In this document: piece by piece, positions 23,235-32,627 of the stretch | How the letters are laid out: each line of letters starts with the position of its first letter | Numbering within the stretch: position 1 is the stretch's first letter | Source of the DNA: QHXW01 sp963768075 | Lineage (GTDB): Bacteria > Acidobacteriota > Terriglobia > Bryobacterales > Bryobacteraceae | Length of the DNA stretch: 64,000 nt | Direction of reading: 5' to 3' | Assembly (NCBI GenBank): GCA_963768075.1 | Contig: CAVYHD010000001.1 | Span: 124,001 to 188,000 of the forward strand | The notes under the pieces: model-generated | The model's database searches: none | What the model saw: only the letters and a program-made list of their open reading frames with translations | What the model was told of the DNA's origin: nothing | Position numbers and translations under genes: made by a program

Positions 23235-25874
23235 TCACTTCGTCACGGATAGCACAGCGAATAGCGTCACCGTTCCGAGGAAGAATGTAATTGCACAGAC
23301 GACCAGGATTAGGCTCAATCTGGAAAGGAACGTGTCGCCGAACAGCGCGGTCAACAAATCCGGATTGGGCGGCGGCACTGCCCTCACCACCGGACCGGGC
23401 GCGATGGCAACGGCGGCCGCCGCAGCCAAAGCTGGCGCAGGTTCTGGGGCAGGAGACGGAGTGGCCGATAGTACGGCCGGCGGCTGAAACTCGATCGCCG
23501 GCGGTTCTTCGGTTGTGGAGGGCGGCGCCTCCGCTGGAAGCTTCGAGGGTTCGAGCGCCGCCGAAAGCAGTGCCAACTCGCTCGATTCGCGCCCGGACTC
23601 GGACGGCTGGGGGACCGGCTCACGGACCCACAAATCCGGAAGTGTAGCGGGCCAATCCAAAACCGGCGCAGGTTCTGGGGCAGGAGACGGCGTGGCCAAT
23701 AGTACGGACGGTGGCTGAAACTCGATCGCCGGCGGTTCTTCGGTTGTAGAAGGCAGGGTGGGAGGCGGCGCCTCGGCCAGAAGCTTCGGGGGTTCGAGCG
23801 CCGCGGAAAGCAGTGCCAACTCGCTCGATTCGCGCCGGGACTCGGCCGGCTCGGCGACCGGCTCATGGACCCACGAATCCGGAAGTGTGGCGGACCAAAC
23901 CGGTGCTTCAGCCGACGGCTCAGCTTGCGGCGGCGTCTCCACCGCGGTAGAAAGCAGTTTCAACTCGAAGGACTCGGACTTCGCCTCCGGCTGCGCGGGC
24001 AATTCGGACGCCCAGGCATCGTGCGGCAGGGGTGGTGGAACAGCAACCGGGGTATCGGCCAGAGCCGTCACCACCGGCAAAGGGGCCGCGAACTCGGACT
24101 CGGCGGGCCGGGACTCCACAGGCGCCGCTTTCGATTCGAAGGCCCAGGGATCATGAAGAGTGGTTGGCAGCACCACCGGGGACGCGACCATTTCCAACTC
24201 GGAGGCAGCCGGCTGCGACTCCGGCACCGTCAGTTTCGATTCGGCGGAGGTGAGCGCCGATTCGACAGCCCAGGCGTCCCAGAGCGTAGCAGACGAAACG
24301 GGCACAGGCGTTTCGGTGGATGCGGCAGCTTCCACGGGTGGTTCCGCGGGGTGCAATTCGGCTGATGCTGAATTTGCTTCGACGGGTGCGGGGTCGGGGT
24401 CGGGGTTGATGGCCCACGAATCCCAGAGGAAGGTCGACGAAATAGGAGCGGCTGTTTCGGTGGATTCCGCGCTTTCCACGAGCGGTTCTACTGTCTCCAA
24501 TGCGGAGGGCGCCGGCGACTCGGCGGACGCGGGATGGGAGTTGATCGACCACTCATCCCTGAGCAGGCTTGAGGACGCTGGGGCAGGGGTCTCGGTAAGC
24601 GCGGCGGCTTCCGGCACGGACTGCGGCGGCGCGAAAGCGGCAGGTGGCTCCGGTTCAGCGCTGGGCAGCTTCGATTGGGCGGACAGGAGTGCGGCTTCTA
24701 TGGCGTGAGCATCCCACAGTACGTTCGAAACGGGAGCTGGGGTTTCGGGGACAGCGGAGAATTCCGCAGCCGGCTTCGACTCAGCGGACTCGATCACCGG
24801 TTCGATGAGCTGGGTGTGAGACGGCTCGCTAAGTGTGGCGGCTTTGGAAACGAACTGCGCCGGTTCGATCCGGAGCGGCGGTTCCGGCTCGGCGGGAGGG
24901 TCAAAGGACCACGCATCCCATGGTTCGCTCGATGAGACCGGAGTCGGCGTCTCGACGAAAGCCGCTGGTTCGACAACGGGCGGGAGTGGTTCCAAGTGGG
25001 CGGGCGCGGATTGCGGCTGGGGCTCCGGAGCAGCAGCTTTCGATGTGGGTTCCGATTTCAAGCGGATACTTTCGATCGCGCCGCGAAACTCCTGGGCGCT
25101 CGCAAATCGGTCGCCGGGCGATTTCGCCAGAGCCTTTGCTACGGCATCGCCCAATTCACGCGGCACGCCGGCATTCACATCGCTGGCATGCATTGGGGCA
25201 GTGTTCACGTGGGCCAGCATGATTTCAAACTGGCCCTTGGCTGCAAACGGCAGCTTGCCCGTGAGCATTTCGTACAACACGATGCCCAGTGAGTAAAGGT
25301 CGCTTCGCCCGTCGATGGCTTCGCCCTTGACCTGCTCAGGCGCCATGTACTTGAGCGCGCCGACTACGGACCCGGCGGCAGTAAGGTCCGGATCGGCAAT
25401 GGCTTTAGCCAGGCCAAAACCGGTCAACCGGACGGTCTCTCCCGGAGTGAGGATGAGATTGGAGGAACTGAGCCCGCGGTGCACGATGCCATGATCGTGC
25501 GCGTAGCTGAGCGCGGAAAGTGCCTGGCCGGCATAGTGGCACGCATCGCGCCATGCGATGGGACCCGCTTCCAGGCGGTCCGCCAGCGTCGCTCCGGGAA
25601 CGAATTCCGTGGTCATGACGACCTGACCTTCCATTTCGCGCGCGTTATAGAACGTGACGATGTTCGGATGGAGCAACTGCGCGTGAACCTTGATCTCGCG
25701 AAGAAAGCGTGCGTTCTGCTCCTCGTCGTCCTGGACGCCCTTGGGAAGAATTTTCAGGACTTCAAACCGTTGTGCAAATACGTTCCTCACTTTGTAAGCA
25801 ACGCCGGTTTTCGAGCTCCCCAGTACCTCGACTATTTCATATCCATCGACGGTCTTGCCGATTTCAAGTCCCAT
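23235..25874 (-). CDS. Ser/Thr pseudokinase with DxW repeats and C-terminal membrane anchor
   Basis: An 879-residue protein. The N-terminal 275 residues have a kinase fold with Lys41 and Glu60 kept. The glycine loop is altered (LGSSKTGVAY), the catalytic-loop Asp is Gly (HRG134), and the DFG Asp is also Gly (TG152FG). Loss of both makes phosphotransfer very unlikely. APEQV and the GRSDLYSLG helix are intact, so the fold should hold. Residues about 285-840 are a P/A/E/S-rich stalk with nine degenerate units of (T)PxxVSSxxLWDxW type. The C-terminus is a TM helix (LILVVCAITFFLGTVTLFAVL). It is likely a membrane-tethered scaffold or ligand for the active kinase downstream. Confidence 0.88.
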   Translation of the reverse strand: MGLEIGKTVDGYEIVEVLGSSKTGVAYKVRNVFAQRFEVLKILPKGVQDDEEQNARFLREIKVHAQLLHPNIVTFYNAREMEGQVVMTTEFVPGATLADRLEAGPIAWRDACHYAGQALSALSYAHDHGIVHRGLSSSNLILTPGETVRLTGFGLAKAIADPDLTAAGSVVGALKYMAPEQVKGEAIDGRSDLYSLGIVLYEMLTGKLPFAAKGQFEIMLAHVNTAPMHASDVNAGVPRELGDAVAKALAKSPGDRFASAQEFRGAIESIRLKSEPTSKAAAPEPQPQSAPAHLEPLPPVVEPAAFVETPTPVSSSEPWDAWSFDPPAEPEPPLRIEPAQFVSKAATLSEPSHTQLIEPVIESAESKPAAEFSAVPETPAPVSNVLWDAHAIEAALLSAQSKLPSAEPEPPAAFAPPQSVPEAAALTETPAPASSSLLRDEWSINSHPASAESPAPSALETVEPLVESAESTETAAPISSTFLWDSWAINPDPDPAPVEANSASAELHPAEPPVEAAASTETPVPVSSATLWDAWAVESALTSAESKLTVPESQPAASELEMVASPVVLPTTLHDPWAFESKAAPVESRPAESEFAAPLPVVTALADTPVAVPPPLPHDAWASELPAQPEAKSESFELKLLSTAVETPPQAEPSAEAPVWSATLPDSWVHEPVAEPAESRRESSELALLSAALEPPKLLAEAPPPTLPSTTEEPPAIEFQPPSVLLATPSPAPEPAPVLDWPATLPDLWVREPVPQPSESGRESSELALLSAALEPSKLPAEAPPSTTEEPPAIEFQPPAVLSATPSPAPEPAPALAAAAAVAIAPGPVVRAVPPPNPDLLTALFGDTFLSRLSLILVVCAITFFLGTVTLFAVLSVTK
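23434..23904. repeat. Tandem duplication of about 231-240 bp in the pseudokinase stalk
   Basis: Two near-identical consecutive copies begin at 23434 and 23665. They encode the two most C-terminal repeat units, each with ATLPDxWVxEP, RESSELALLSAALEP and TEEPPAIEFQPP. The second DNA copy carries a 9-bp insertion, seen as a longer PPTLPST linker. High identity indicates recent expansion, whereas the seven upstream units have diverged. Confidence 0.8.
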
Positions 25875-25900
25875 TTGTATACCGATAAATATTCGCCGAC

Positions 25901-25915
25901 TAGGTTGATAACCTA
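25901..25915. promoter_or_regulatory. Palindrome TAGGTT-GAT-AACCTA upstream of the pseudokinase gene
   Basis: A perfect 6-3-6 inverted repeat 27-41 bases upstream of the pseudokinase start (25874), in the AT-rich gap 25875-26074. The position suits an operator overlapping the promoter. The same half-sites form a second inverted pair at 26013-26030 and occur singly at 21948-21953. The binding protein is unknown. Confidence 0.5.
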
Positions 25916-26012
25916 ATCGTGATTGTAAGGGATGCTTAATTATCGGTCAATGAGAACGGGTTGTAAGGACTTATTGTCAACGGAAGAAATAAGTTGATTA
26001 CTAACTAAGGTA

Positions 26013-26030
26013 TAGGTTCCAGTTAACCTA
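26013..26030. promoter_or_regulatory. Second TAGGTT-N6-AACCTA inverted repeat
   Basis: TAGGTT (26013-26018) and AACCTA (26025-26030) face each other across CCAGTT. An overlapping TAACC/GGTTA pair (26024-26038) extends the symmetry. Located about 140 bp upstream of the pseudokinase gene and 45 bp from the end of the ceramidase-like gene, so a distal site for the kinase operon is likelier than a terminator: there is no GC stem with a T run. Confidence 0.4.
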
Positions 26031-26074
26031 ATTGGTTATCTTCTTACTGAGGCGGATCGGCGGCTTACTATCTA

Positions 26075-27510
26075 TTAGCTGGATTCACGCCGCAGCGGAT
26101 AACTCTTCTGTTGGCGTGGATCAATCCACAGTTCGGCGCCGGCCACCCCGAGGGCCGATTTCAGGATTTCCTCTTCGACATCCAACGACCATCCTACCGG
26201 GCATGTGTACTGCACGCGCAGCGCCTGCGCTTGATATAGATCCAGCCGCACATTTTCGCGCGTGGGGATATATAGGTTGTGCTCGGCGAAGTAGCCAAAG
26301 ACCATCGCGGGGCCGCGCTGCCGCAACACTTCCTTCATGCGCATGCCGATCTGTGCCAGCGGTTCGCCTTGAATCGCCACCAGCGTGAGGCTGCCAATGC
26401 GCGCTCCCAAGACCTCGACGAAGCGGCAGGGATATTTGCGCGGCGCCGCGAGCTCCTTCACCAGAAGCTCGTCGTCGGTGCAGATATATTCCGACGCTCG
26501 CGTGGGAAACGGAATTCCCTCTTTGTAGTGGCGCACGAGCTGGCGGATCCAGTTGGTGTCGCGCAGGGGGTCGGGGAATGCTCTTAGGCCCGCGTCCATC
26601 GGCACGTCCCGGGCCAGTTCCAAGGCGCGCTGGTACGGAAGGGGGCCCGCCAGCGGAAGATCCACCAGCTTGAGATGGCTTTCGATGGGACCGGTCACGT
26701 CCACGAGCTTGCCGCCGGCGACATCGAGCGCCGTCTTGGCCAGTTCGTGACCACGCGCTTTGCAGGCCGCAAGAAAATCCGTCGTGCCCTGGGGTGCGAA
26801 GGTGTACTGGTTGCCGCCGCACGCATCGGCATAGACCGCCACCGATCCGGGGAGCTGCGATTCCAGCTCCTCCATCGCAAAGCCCGGGTGCGAAGCTCCA
26901 TACATCTTCGAGGCCCGAGCTGTGGATGCGTGGGATAGTTGAACAGCAGTGCCGCCACCTGACCCCGGCGCATGACTTTCAAGAGCTGCAGCTCATAGTC
27001 CGGCGGGTAACTCAGCTGTGCACGAGTGAAATAGCCGTAGCCCGAGCCGAACAACAGCTCCGCCGGCCCATCTTCATTCGCAATCGCCTCCCGGATCGCG
27101 CCGAAGATCTTTTCGGCGAGCTCCCGGCCGTAGTCGAAATTCTCGGCGGCGATCTGGATTGGGCCTTGATGATTATGCGTCGCCAGCAGAACCAGGTACT
27201 CCAGAGACAGGCCCAACTCGCGCTCCACACGCTCGCGCAGAATGGGCGTCGCCACATCCAGGCAGTTCAGGTCGTAATTGACGAAAACGATTCGCCGCGC
27301 GCCATCGAAAAGCGTGAGCACGCGCGAATGCATACGGGCGTACGCGATGGGAGGATCGGGCTTGTCTCCGCTCGCGCAAAGACGCGGCCGGTCAGGGGTG
27401 ATATCGATCTTGGCCGTCCCGGCTTTCAAGGTCGAAGCGCGGACTTGCGCCGCGAGGGGCGCCGCGCCTGTGAATTTCAAGAACTGCCTGCGGTCGAGTA
27501 GCTGCGACAT
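26075..27510 (-). pseudogene. Neutral/alkaline ceramidase-like protein with Tat leader, single frameshift
   Basis: Starts with a twin-arginine-type leader (DRRQFLKFTGAAPLA) and then AGTAKIDITPD, the opening motif of the neutral ceramidase N-terminal domain. THNHQGP and YADACGGNQYTF, typical for zinc and substrate positions, follow. The frame breaks near 26905-26930, after LFNYPTHPQLG, and resumes at ASKMYGASHPGFAMEELE, leaving the remaining about 277 residues intact to the TAA at 26075. The repaired protein (about 478 residues) would be exported folded. The family also contains non-ceramidase members, common in Acidobacteriota and Planctomycetota, so the true substrate may be another amide or sugar ester. 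Confidence 0.7.
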
Positions 27511-27565
27511 GCGGCTAAGTATACGCCGCGCGTGCTGCCGCCGTGCGTTGAAGCGCGCACACGGG

Positions 27566-28799
27566 CTAGCGCGCTTTGCTTTGCTCCAGGTTCGGCAGCA
27601 ACGCCGCCAGCAGGCCGATCAGCGGCAGGAACGAGCAGACGCGGTAGACGGACTCGATGCTGGTGCGATCGGCCAAGCTCGCCCAGCGGCGCCGCGCCCA
27701 GCCCGCCCAGCCCGAACGCGAAACCGAAGAACATCCCCGCGACCATGCCCGACCTGCCCGGCAGCAGTTCCTGCGCATAGACCAGGATGGCCGAGAACGC
27801 CGAGGCCAGGATCAGTCCGATCAGCACGGTCAGCACGCCGGTCCAGAACAGGCTGGCGTAGGGCAGCAGCAGCGTGAATGGCGCGGCGCCCAGGATGGAG
27901 AACCAGATCACCGGCTTGCGCCCGATCCGGTCGCCGATCGGCCCGCCGACGAAGGTGCCCGCCGCCACCGCGCCCAGGAACACGAACAGGTGGATCTGCG
28001 CGTCCGCACCGACAGATGGAACTTGCTGATCAGGTAGAACGTGTAGTAGCTGCTCAGGCTGGCCATGTAGAAGTACTTGGAGAACAGCAGCGCCACCAGC
28101 ACGCGATCGCCGAGTGCGATCTTCCGGCGCGGAAGACAGGCGTGGCCGAGTCTCGTGGCCGGCCGCGGCGGGCCGCCGCCGACCGGAGCGGTGCGCTTTG
28201 TACCAGACGCCCACCGCGCATCAGCAGGACAATGGCCAGCAGCGCCGCGCCGAGAACCAGGCGATGCTGCGCTGCCCGTGCGGCACCACGATGAACGCCG
28301 CCAGCAGCGGCCCGATCGCCGAGCCGGTGTTGCCGCCCACCTGGAACAGCGACTGCGCGAGGCCGTGCCGCCCGCCCGACGCCATCCGCGCCACGCGCGA
28401 CGATTCCGGATGGAACACCGACGATCCCATGCCGACCAGCGCCGCGGCGACCAGGATCATGCCGAAGCTCGGCGCACCGCGAGCAGCAGCAGCCCGACCA
28501 GCGTGAAGCCCATGCCACCGGCAAGCGAATAGGGCGTCGGCCGGCGATCGGTGTAAATCCCAACCACCGGCTGCAGCAGCGAGGCCGTCAACTGGAAGGT
28601 CAGCGTGATCAGGCCGATCTGCCCGAAATCGAGGTGATAGGCGGTCTTCAGAATCGGATAGATCGCCGGGAATCACCGACTGCATCATGTCGTTCAGCAG
28701 GTGGCAGAAGCTGATTGCTCCAAGGACGCGCAATGCGGCGCCGGAACCGCTCCTTCGGGAAGCGGCGGGTACCGCGTCGATGCTCGTTTGGGTGGACAT
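27566..28799 (-). pseudogene. Fosmidomycin-resistance-type MFS exporter (Fsr-like), multiple frameshifts
   Basis: Begins MSTQTSIDAVPAAS, then AISFCHLLNDMMQSVIP, characteristic of Fsr-type major facilitator proteins. Further pieces occur in different frames: AIYPILKTAYHLDFGQIGLITLTFQLTAS, GIYTDRRPTPYSLAGGMGF, MGSSVFHPESSRVARMASGGRHGLAQSLFQVGGNTGSAIGP, FVGGPIGDRIGRKPVIWFSILGAAPFTLLLPYA, and a C-terminal SFLPLIGLLAALLPNL. At least five indels are needed; one is an extra base in the GGG run at 28668-28670. The total span of 1234 bp matches a full 405-residue transporter, so nothing large is missing. The region is unusually error-dense. Fsr pumps export fosmidomycin and related compounds. Confidence 0.75.
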
Positions 28800-28851
28800 C
28801 TTCTTGTTAGTGTAGCCGGGGAAGCGGCGGCGAGTGCTGTAACCTGAAGCC

Positions 28852-29358
28852 ATGCAGTCCACTACCCTGGCGAACCACTTTCAAACCATGGCCCGGTACA
28901 ACGCCGGCGCGAACCAGCGCTTGTACACGGCGTGTTCTCAACTCTCCGATGCAGACTACCGGCGCGAAAGGCCCGGCGCTTTCGGGAGCGTTCACTTGAC
29001 GCTCAATCACATCCTGCTCGGCGACCGGCTGTGGATGGCCCGGTTTACCGAGCCCGAAATCCAAACCACGCCGCCGCTTCGTACCGAACTCTACGATGAT
29101 TTCAGCAGTCTTCGCGCAGCTAGAGAGCGCGAAGATGCGCGCATCCAGGAATTCATGAATGGGCTGGAGGAGAGTTTCCTCGAAGGAGAAATCAGCTACG
29201 TAAACAATGCCGGCCAGCTTTGCCACGATCCCGCCCCACTGATCCTGGCGCACGTTTTCAATCACCAGACGCACCATCGCGGGCAGATTCAGATAATGCT
29301 GAGCGAGACGCCGGTGAGCCCTCCATCGCTCGATATGCATCGCGTCATACGTCCTTGA
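28852..29358 (+). CDS. DinB-family protein
   Basis: A 168-residue four-helix-bundle protein. The three metal-ligand His of DinB/YfiT proteins are visible in LNHILLGDRLW and HVFNHQTHHRGQIQIML. The segment MARYNAGANQRLYTACSQLSDADY is the usual first helix. DinB-fold enzymes include thiol-dependent S-transferases and hydrolases; the cofactor cannot be predicted from sequence. Divergent from the Fsr-like gene (52 bp apart) and immediately followed by the transporter gene at 29359. Confidence 0.88.
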   Translation: MQSTTLANHFQTMARYNAGANQRLYTACSQLSDADYRRERPGAFGSVHLTLNHILLGDRLWMARFTEPEIQTTPPLRTELYDDFSSLRAAREREDARIQEFMNGLEESFLEGEISYVNNAGQLCHDPAPLILAHVFNHQTHHRGQIQIMLSETPVSPPSLDMHRVIRP

Positions 29359-31542
29359 ATGCCGCCTCCGGCTAACATTGCCCCCCAAGCTCCAGTGGCT
29401 TCTCCCACTGAGCATCCCAATGCCTGGGCCTCGTTCTGGCAAACCGTCATTCGTTATGACGCGGCTAAAGTCACGCCGTGGCTGGCTCTGCGAAACGCGA
29501 TCGGTGTGGCGCTGCCGCTTGTGGCCGGCGTCGCAGCGGACCAACTTTCCGCGGGACTGGTTGCCGGGACCGGCGCCCTGAACGTGGCCTTTTCGGACAG
29601 CCAGGAGCCCTACCGCCAACGCGCCCGGCGCATGCTGGCTGCCAGCGTACTGGTGGGGTTCGCCGTGTTTGCCGGGGCGCTCTGCGGCCGCAGCCCGGTA
29701 ATCGCGGTTGCCACGGCGGCCGTCTGGGCCTTTGCCGCCGGTATGCTGGTCGCTCTTAGTTCCGCGGCGGCCGACCTTGGAACGGTTAGCCTGGTGGTCC
29801 TGGTGGTCTACGGCGCGTTTCCCATGTCTCCGGAGAAGGCGGTGCTTTCGGGCCTGCTCGCTTTTGGCGGAGGTCTGCTGCAAATCGCCCTGGCGGTGGC
29901 GTTGTGGCCGCTGCGCCCCTATGCTCCCGAACGCCGGGTGGTTGGCGAGCTTTACCGGGAGTTGGCACGCGCCGCCGCTTCCCCGGGCCGCGCCACCGAA
30001 GCACCTCCAGCCAGCGCGCAGAGCACGCAGGCACAGAGCGCTCTCGCTACGCTGGATCACTCCGTCGAGGCTGAGCGCTACCGTTCGCTGCTCAGCCAGG
30101 CGGAGCGCATGCGCCTGTCGCTGTTGACGCTCGCCCGTTTGCGCGGCCGCATCGGGCGTGAGGAGCCGGCGAATCCGGGCGGGCGGAACTCTGGACCGCT
30201 ATTTCGTTCTTTCCTCCCGTATGCTCAGCTCCCTCGGCAATTCGCTGGTTGCGGGGGAACCGGCGACGCGCAGTTCCCGAGGAGCTCGGAACTCGAGAAT
30301 CTGGCGGAGCAGTTGCGCGACCAGAACGACGCGGAGCTCGTCATTGATCTCTGCCATGCGTACGGATGCCCGGTTTCAGATGGACGCAATGGCGGGTCAG
30401 CTTCGCTCGGCAGTGGATCTGGCCGCGTACGCAACGCCAGCGGGTTTGGTGGCCTTCGAGCGGCGTGAATCACGAAAGCCCTGGAGTCTTCGGATTGGCG
30501 GACCCATTGCCACCTTGCGAGCTAACTTCAGTCTGAACTCCGCGGCTTTCCGGCATGCGGTACGCCTGTCTGTGTGCATTGCCATCGGCGATGCACTGGG
30601 GCGCGGGTTGGAGTTCGGCGCTCCTACTGGCTGCCCATGACCATTGCCATTGTGCTGAAACCGGATTTCACGGCTACCTTCAGCCGCGGTGTACTTCGCC
30701 TCATTGGGACGTTCGCCGGCCTTTTGCTCGCCACCGTAATGTTCTACGTTCTTCCTGCCGGCCACGGAGTGGAAGTGGCGCTCGTCGCGGTACTGATGTT
30801 CGTCTTGCGCTGCTACGGACCAGCCAACTACGGCATCCTGGTTGTGGCCGTGACCGCTCTGGTGGTGCTGTTGATTGCCCTAACCGGGAACATACCGCAC
30901 GCCGTGATCGTCGCGCGCGGCCTGAATACTTTGGCCGGTGGCGCGATTGCGCTCCTGGCCTACTGGCTCTGGCCAACCTGGGAGAGAACCCAAGCGCCCG
31001 AAGCCATGGCGCAGATGCTCGATGCTTACCGCCAATATTTCCGCGCGATTCGCGAGAGCTATCTCGCCCTGGACAAGTCTTTCGCGCAGGAACTCGACCG
31101 CACGCGCCTGGCCGCCCGGCGTGGGCGGTCCAATTTCGAGGCATCCGTCGATCGCCTGATTGGCGAGCCCGGCATTTCCGCCGGGACCGTGCAAGTGCTG
31201 CGCGCCATGCTGGCCAGCTCGCATCGTCTGGTCCACGCTTTCATGGCGCTCGAGTCGGGCCTATCTACCAGCCACCCCGTCCCCGCACGGAAAGAGTTCC
31301 GCCCGCTCGCGGATCACGTCGAGTTGACGCTCTATTATCTGGCGGCCGCTTTGCGCGGCTCGTCGGTCACACACGCCGGTCTTCCGGATCTCCGCGAAGA
31401 CCATCACGCCCTCGTCCATGCCGGCGATCCGCTGACCGAACGCTACGCTCTGGTCAACATGGAGACGGACCGGATCACCAATAGCCTGAATACGCTCAGC
31501 GAGGAAGTGCTCGACTGGATCGGCCGGCCCGCTGTTCGGTAG
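29359..31542 (+). pseudogene. FUSC-family (aromatic acid exporter-like) membrane protein, several frameshifts
   Basis: The first about 270 residues contain an N-terminal membrane block (TPWLALRNAIGVALPLVAGVAADQLSAGLVAGTGAL, VIAVATAAVWAFAAGMLVAL, VSLVVLVVYGAFPM) and a cytoplasmic helical region. The middle switches frame near 30170, 30270, 30340 and 30610, continuing coherently through DRYFVLSSRMLSSLGNSLVAGEP, MDAMAGQLRSAVDLAAYATP and YWLPMTIAIVLKPDFTATFSRGVLRLIGTFAG. The last 300 residues hold the second membrane block and a C-terminal helical domain ending at 31542. Repaired length is about 727 residues, normal for FUSC/YccS proteins, which export aromatic acids or other small molecules. The starts of the DinB stop and this ATG abut. 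Confidence 0.78.
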
Positions 31543-31598
31543 TAGAGGAGGTCGCCACAGAGGAGGAAGACGACCGGCATGACACCGCTAGAGCTGCT

Positions 31599-32147
31599 TT
31601 AATCCCGTTCCGCGGGACGTGGTTCCGGATGAGGCCCCATGCTGGCCCGGGGGCGCGGCCCTTCCGACTGGAGCTTTTTCCATTGCTCCTGAGTGAGAAT
31701 CCGGCGGACACCCAAGAGCATTCTGGCATTGGCCTTCTCCAATTCCGCGCGCGCTTGGGCCACGCGATCGATTTGCGGCAGGATCTTGGATTCCTCCGGC
31801 TGGTCGTCTCCGATCAGGGGTTCCAGAATGGCTTCTTTCTTTTGCAGGGACGCGTTGAGATCGATCAGCTTCAAGCGGCTCTCCTGAAAAACCGCGTCCA
31901 TTTTCTTCTGCTGATCCGCCGTCAATCCCAGCTTCTGCGCCATCTCGGGATTGTTCCACCATCTCCCCGGGGGGCCGGCGTGCAGCGCGCGCTCCATCGG
32001 CGGGCGGCCCGCCCGTGAAGGCGGCCCCTCCGGTCCCGGGTTAAAACCGGGCGGCGGTCCCCCAGGCCCCGGCGGCGGCCCTTGTGCCAACGCGATACCG
32101 CCGGCGACGAGCAAAGTAATCCCTAGTGCGCACGTCTGTCTGATCAT
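31599..32147 (-). CDS. Spy/CpxP-like periplasmic protein (LTxxQ)
   Basis: A 182-residue exported protein. The leader (MIRQTCALGITLLVAGGIALAQ) is followed by a Pro/Gly-rich segment. The helical core has LGLTADQQKKMDAVFQESRLKLIDLNASLQKKEAILEPLI and a second copy in RRILTQEQWKKLQS, the two LTxxQ boxes of the Spy/CpxP/CnrX fold. Such proteins act as chaperones or metal/envelope-stress sensors. It starts 15 bp after the anti-sigma stop on the same strand, so it is the third gene of the ECF operon and a plausible periplasmic input or output for the sigma switch. Confidence 0.85.
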   Translation of the reverse strand: MIRQTCALGITLLVAGGIALAQGPPPGPGGPPPGFNPGPEGPPSRAGRPPMERALHAGPPGRWWNNPEMAQKLGLTADQQKKMDAVFQESRLKLIDLNASLQKKEAILEPLIGDDQPEESKILPQIDRVAQARAELEKANARMLLGVRRILTQEQWKKLQSEGPRPRASMGPHPEPRPAERD

Positions 32148-32162
32148 CGTTTTCTCCGTTTT

Positions 32163-32627
32163 CTACTTTGAAGTTTGCGTATTGCGCATCGCGTCCGCGG
32201 GACTGGAACCCCACGCCACCAGCCGCGCCAGCGGCTCCATGGGCGCGGGAACAGCTCGCGACACTTCGGCATCCACCTGCTCGATCAACGCCGTGTCGAC
32301 CTGGGCGGCCCTGGCCTCCCGCTGCCGGTTCTCCCGGATTGTCTGAATCGGAATTCCGGCCAGAAGCAGGAGCGTCAACGCCGCGAGAGCCCACCGCAGT
32401 CCCCGCATACGGAGGCGTGCCCGTTCCGCGCTCCAGACGTTCCGGAATGCAGGGCTGTGCCGCTTGCTCCAATCCTTGGCCGAACGCCCGAATAGCGAGA
32501 GCGCCGCTTCCATGCGGGTCACCTCAGCGCTGCACGTCCAGCAGTCGCGGAGGTGCTCCTCGTCTTGCGCCGTATGCTCTTCCATCATCCAGCGCGAAAT
32601 CTGTTCCGAAGACAGGTGGCGGGTCAT
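32163..32627 (-). CDS. Zinc-finger anti-sigma factor (single TM)
   Basis: The ATG at 32627 follows a strong GGAGGAGAG ribosome site and overlaps the sigma stop (ATGA). About 154 residues. The cytoplasmic part carries the ZAS motif HLRDCWTC (HxxxCxxC), one TM helix (WALAALTLLLLAGIPI) follows, and the periplasmic tail has about 60 residues. ZAS anti-sigmas hold their ECF sigma inactive at the membrane until stress or redox change. Position directly behind the sigma gene confirms pairing. Confidence 0.85.
   Translation of the reverse strand: MTRHLSSEQISRWMMEEHTAQDEEHLRDCWTCSAEVTRMEAALSLFGRSAKDWSKRHSPAFRNVWSAERARLRMRGLRWALAALTLLLLAGIPIQTIRENRQREARAAQVDTALIEQVDAEVSRAVPAPMEPLARLVAWGSSPADAMRNTQTSK

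Noticed and set aside
23235..25000. Several long plus-strand frames opposite the pseudokinase stalk
   Set aside because: They arise from the periodic P/A/E codons of the repeat stalk and mirror its repeats.
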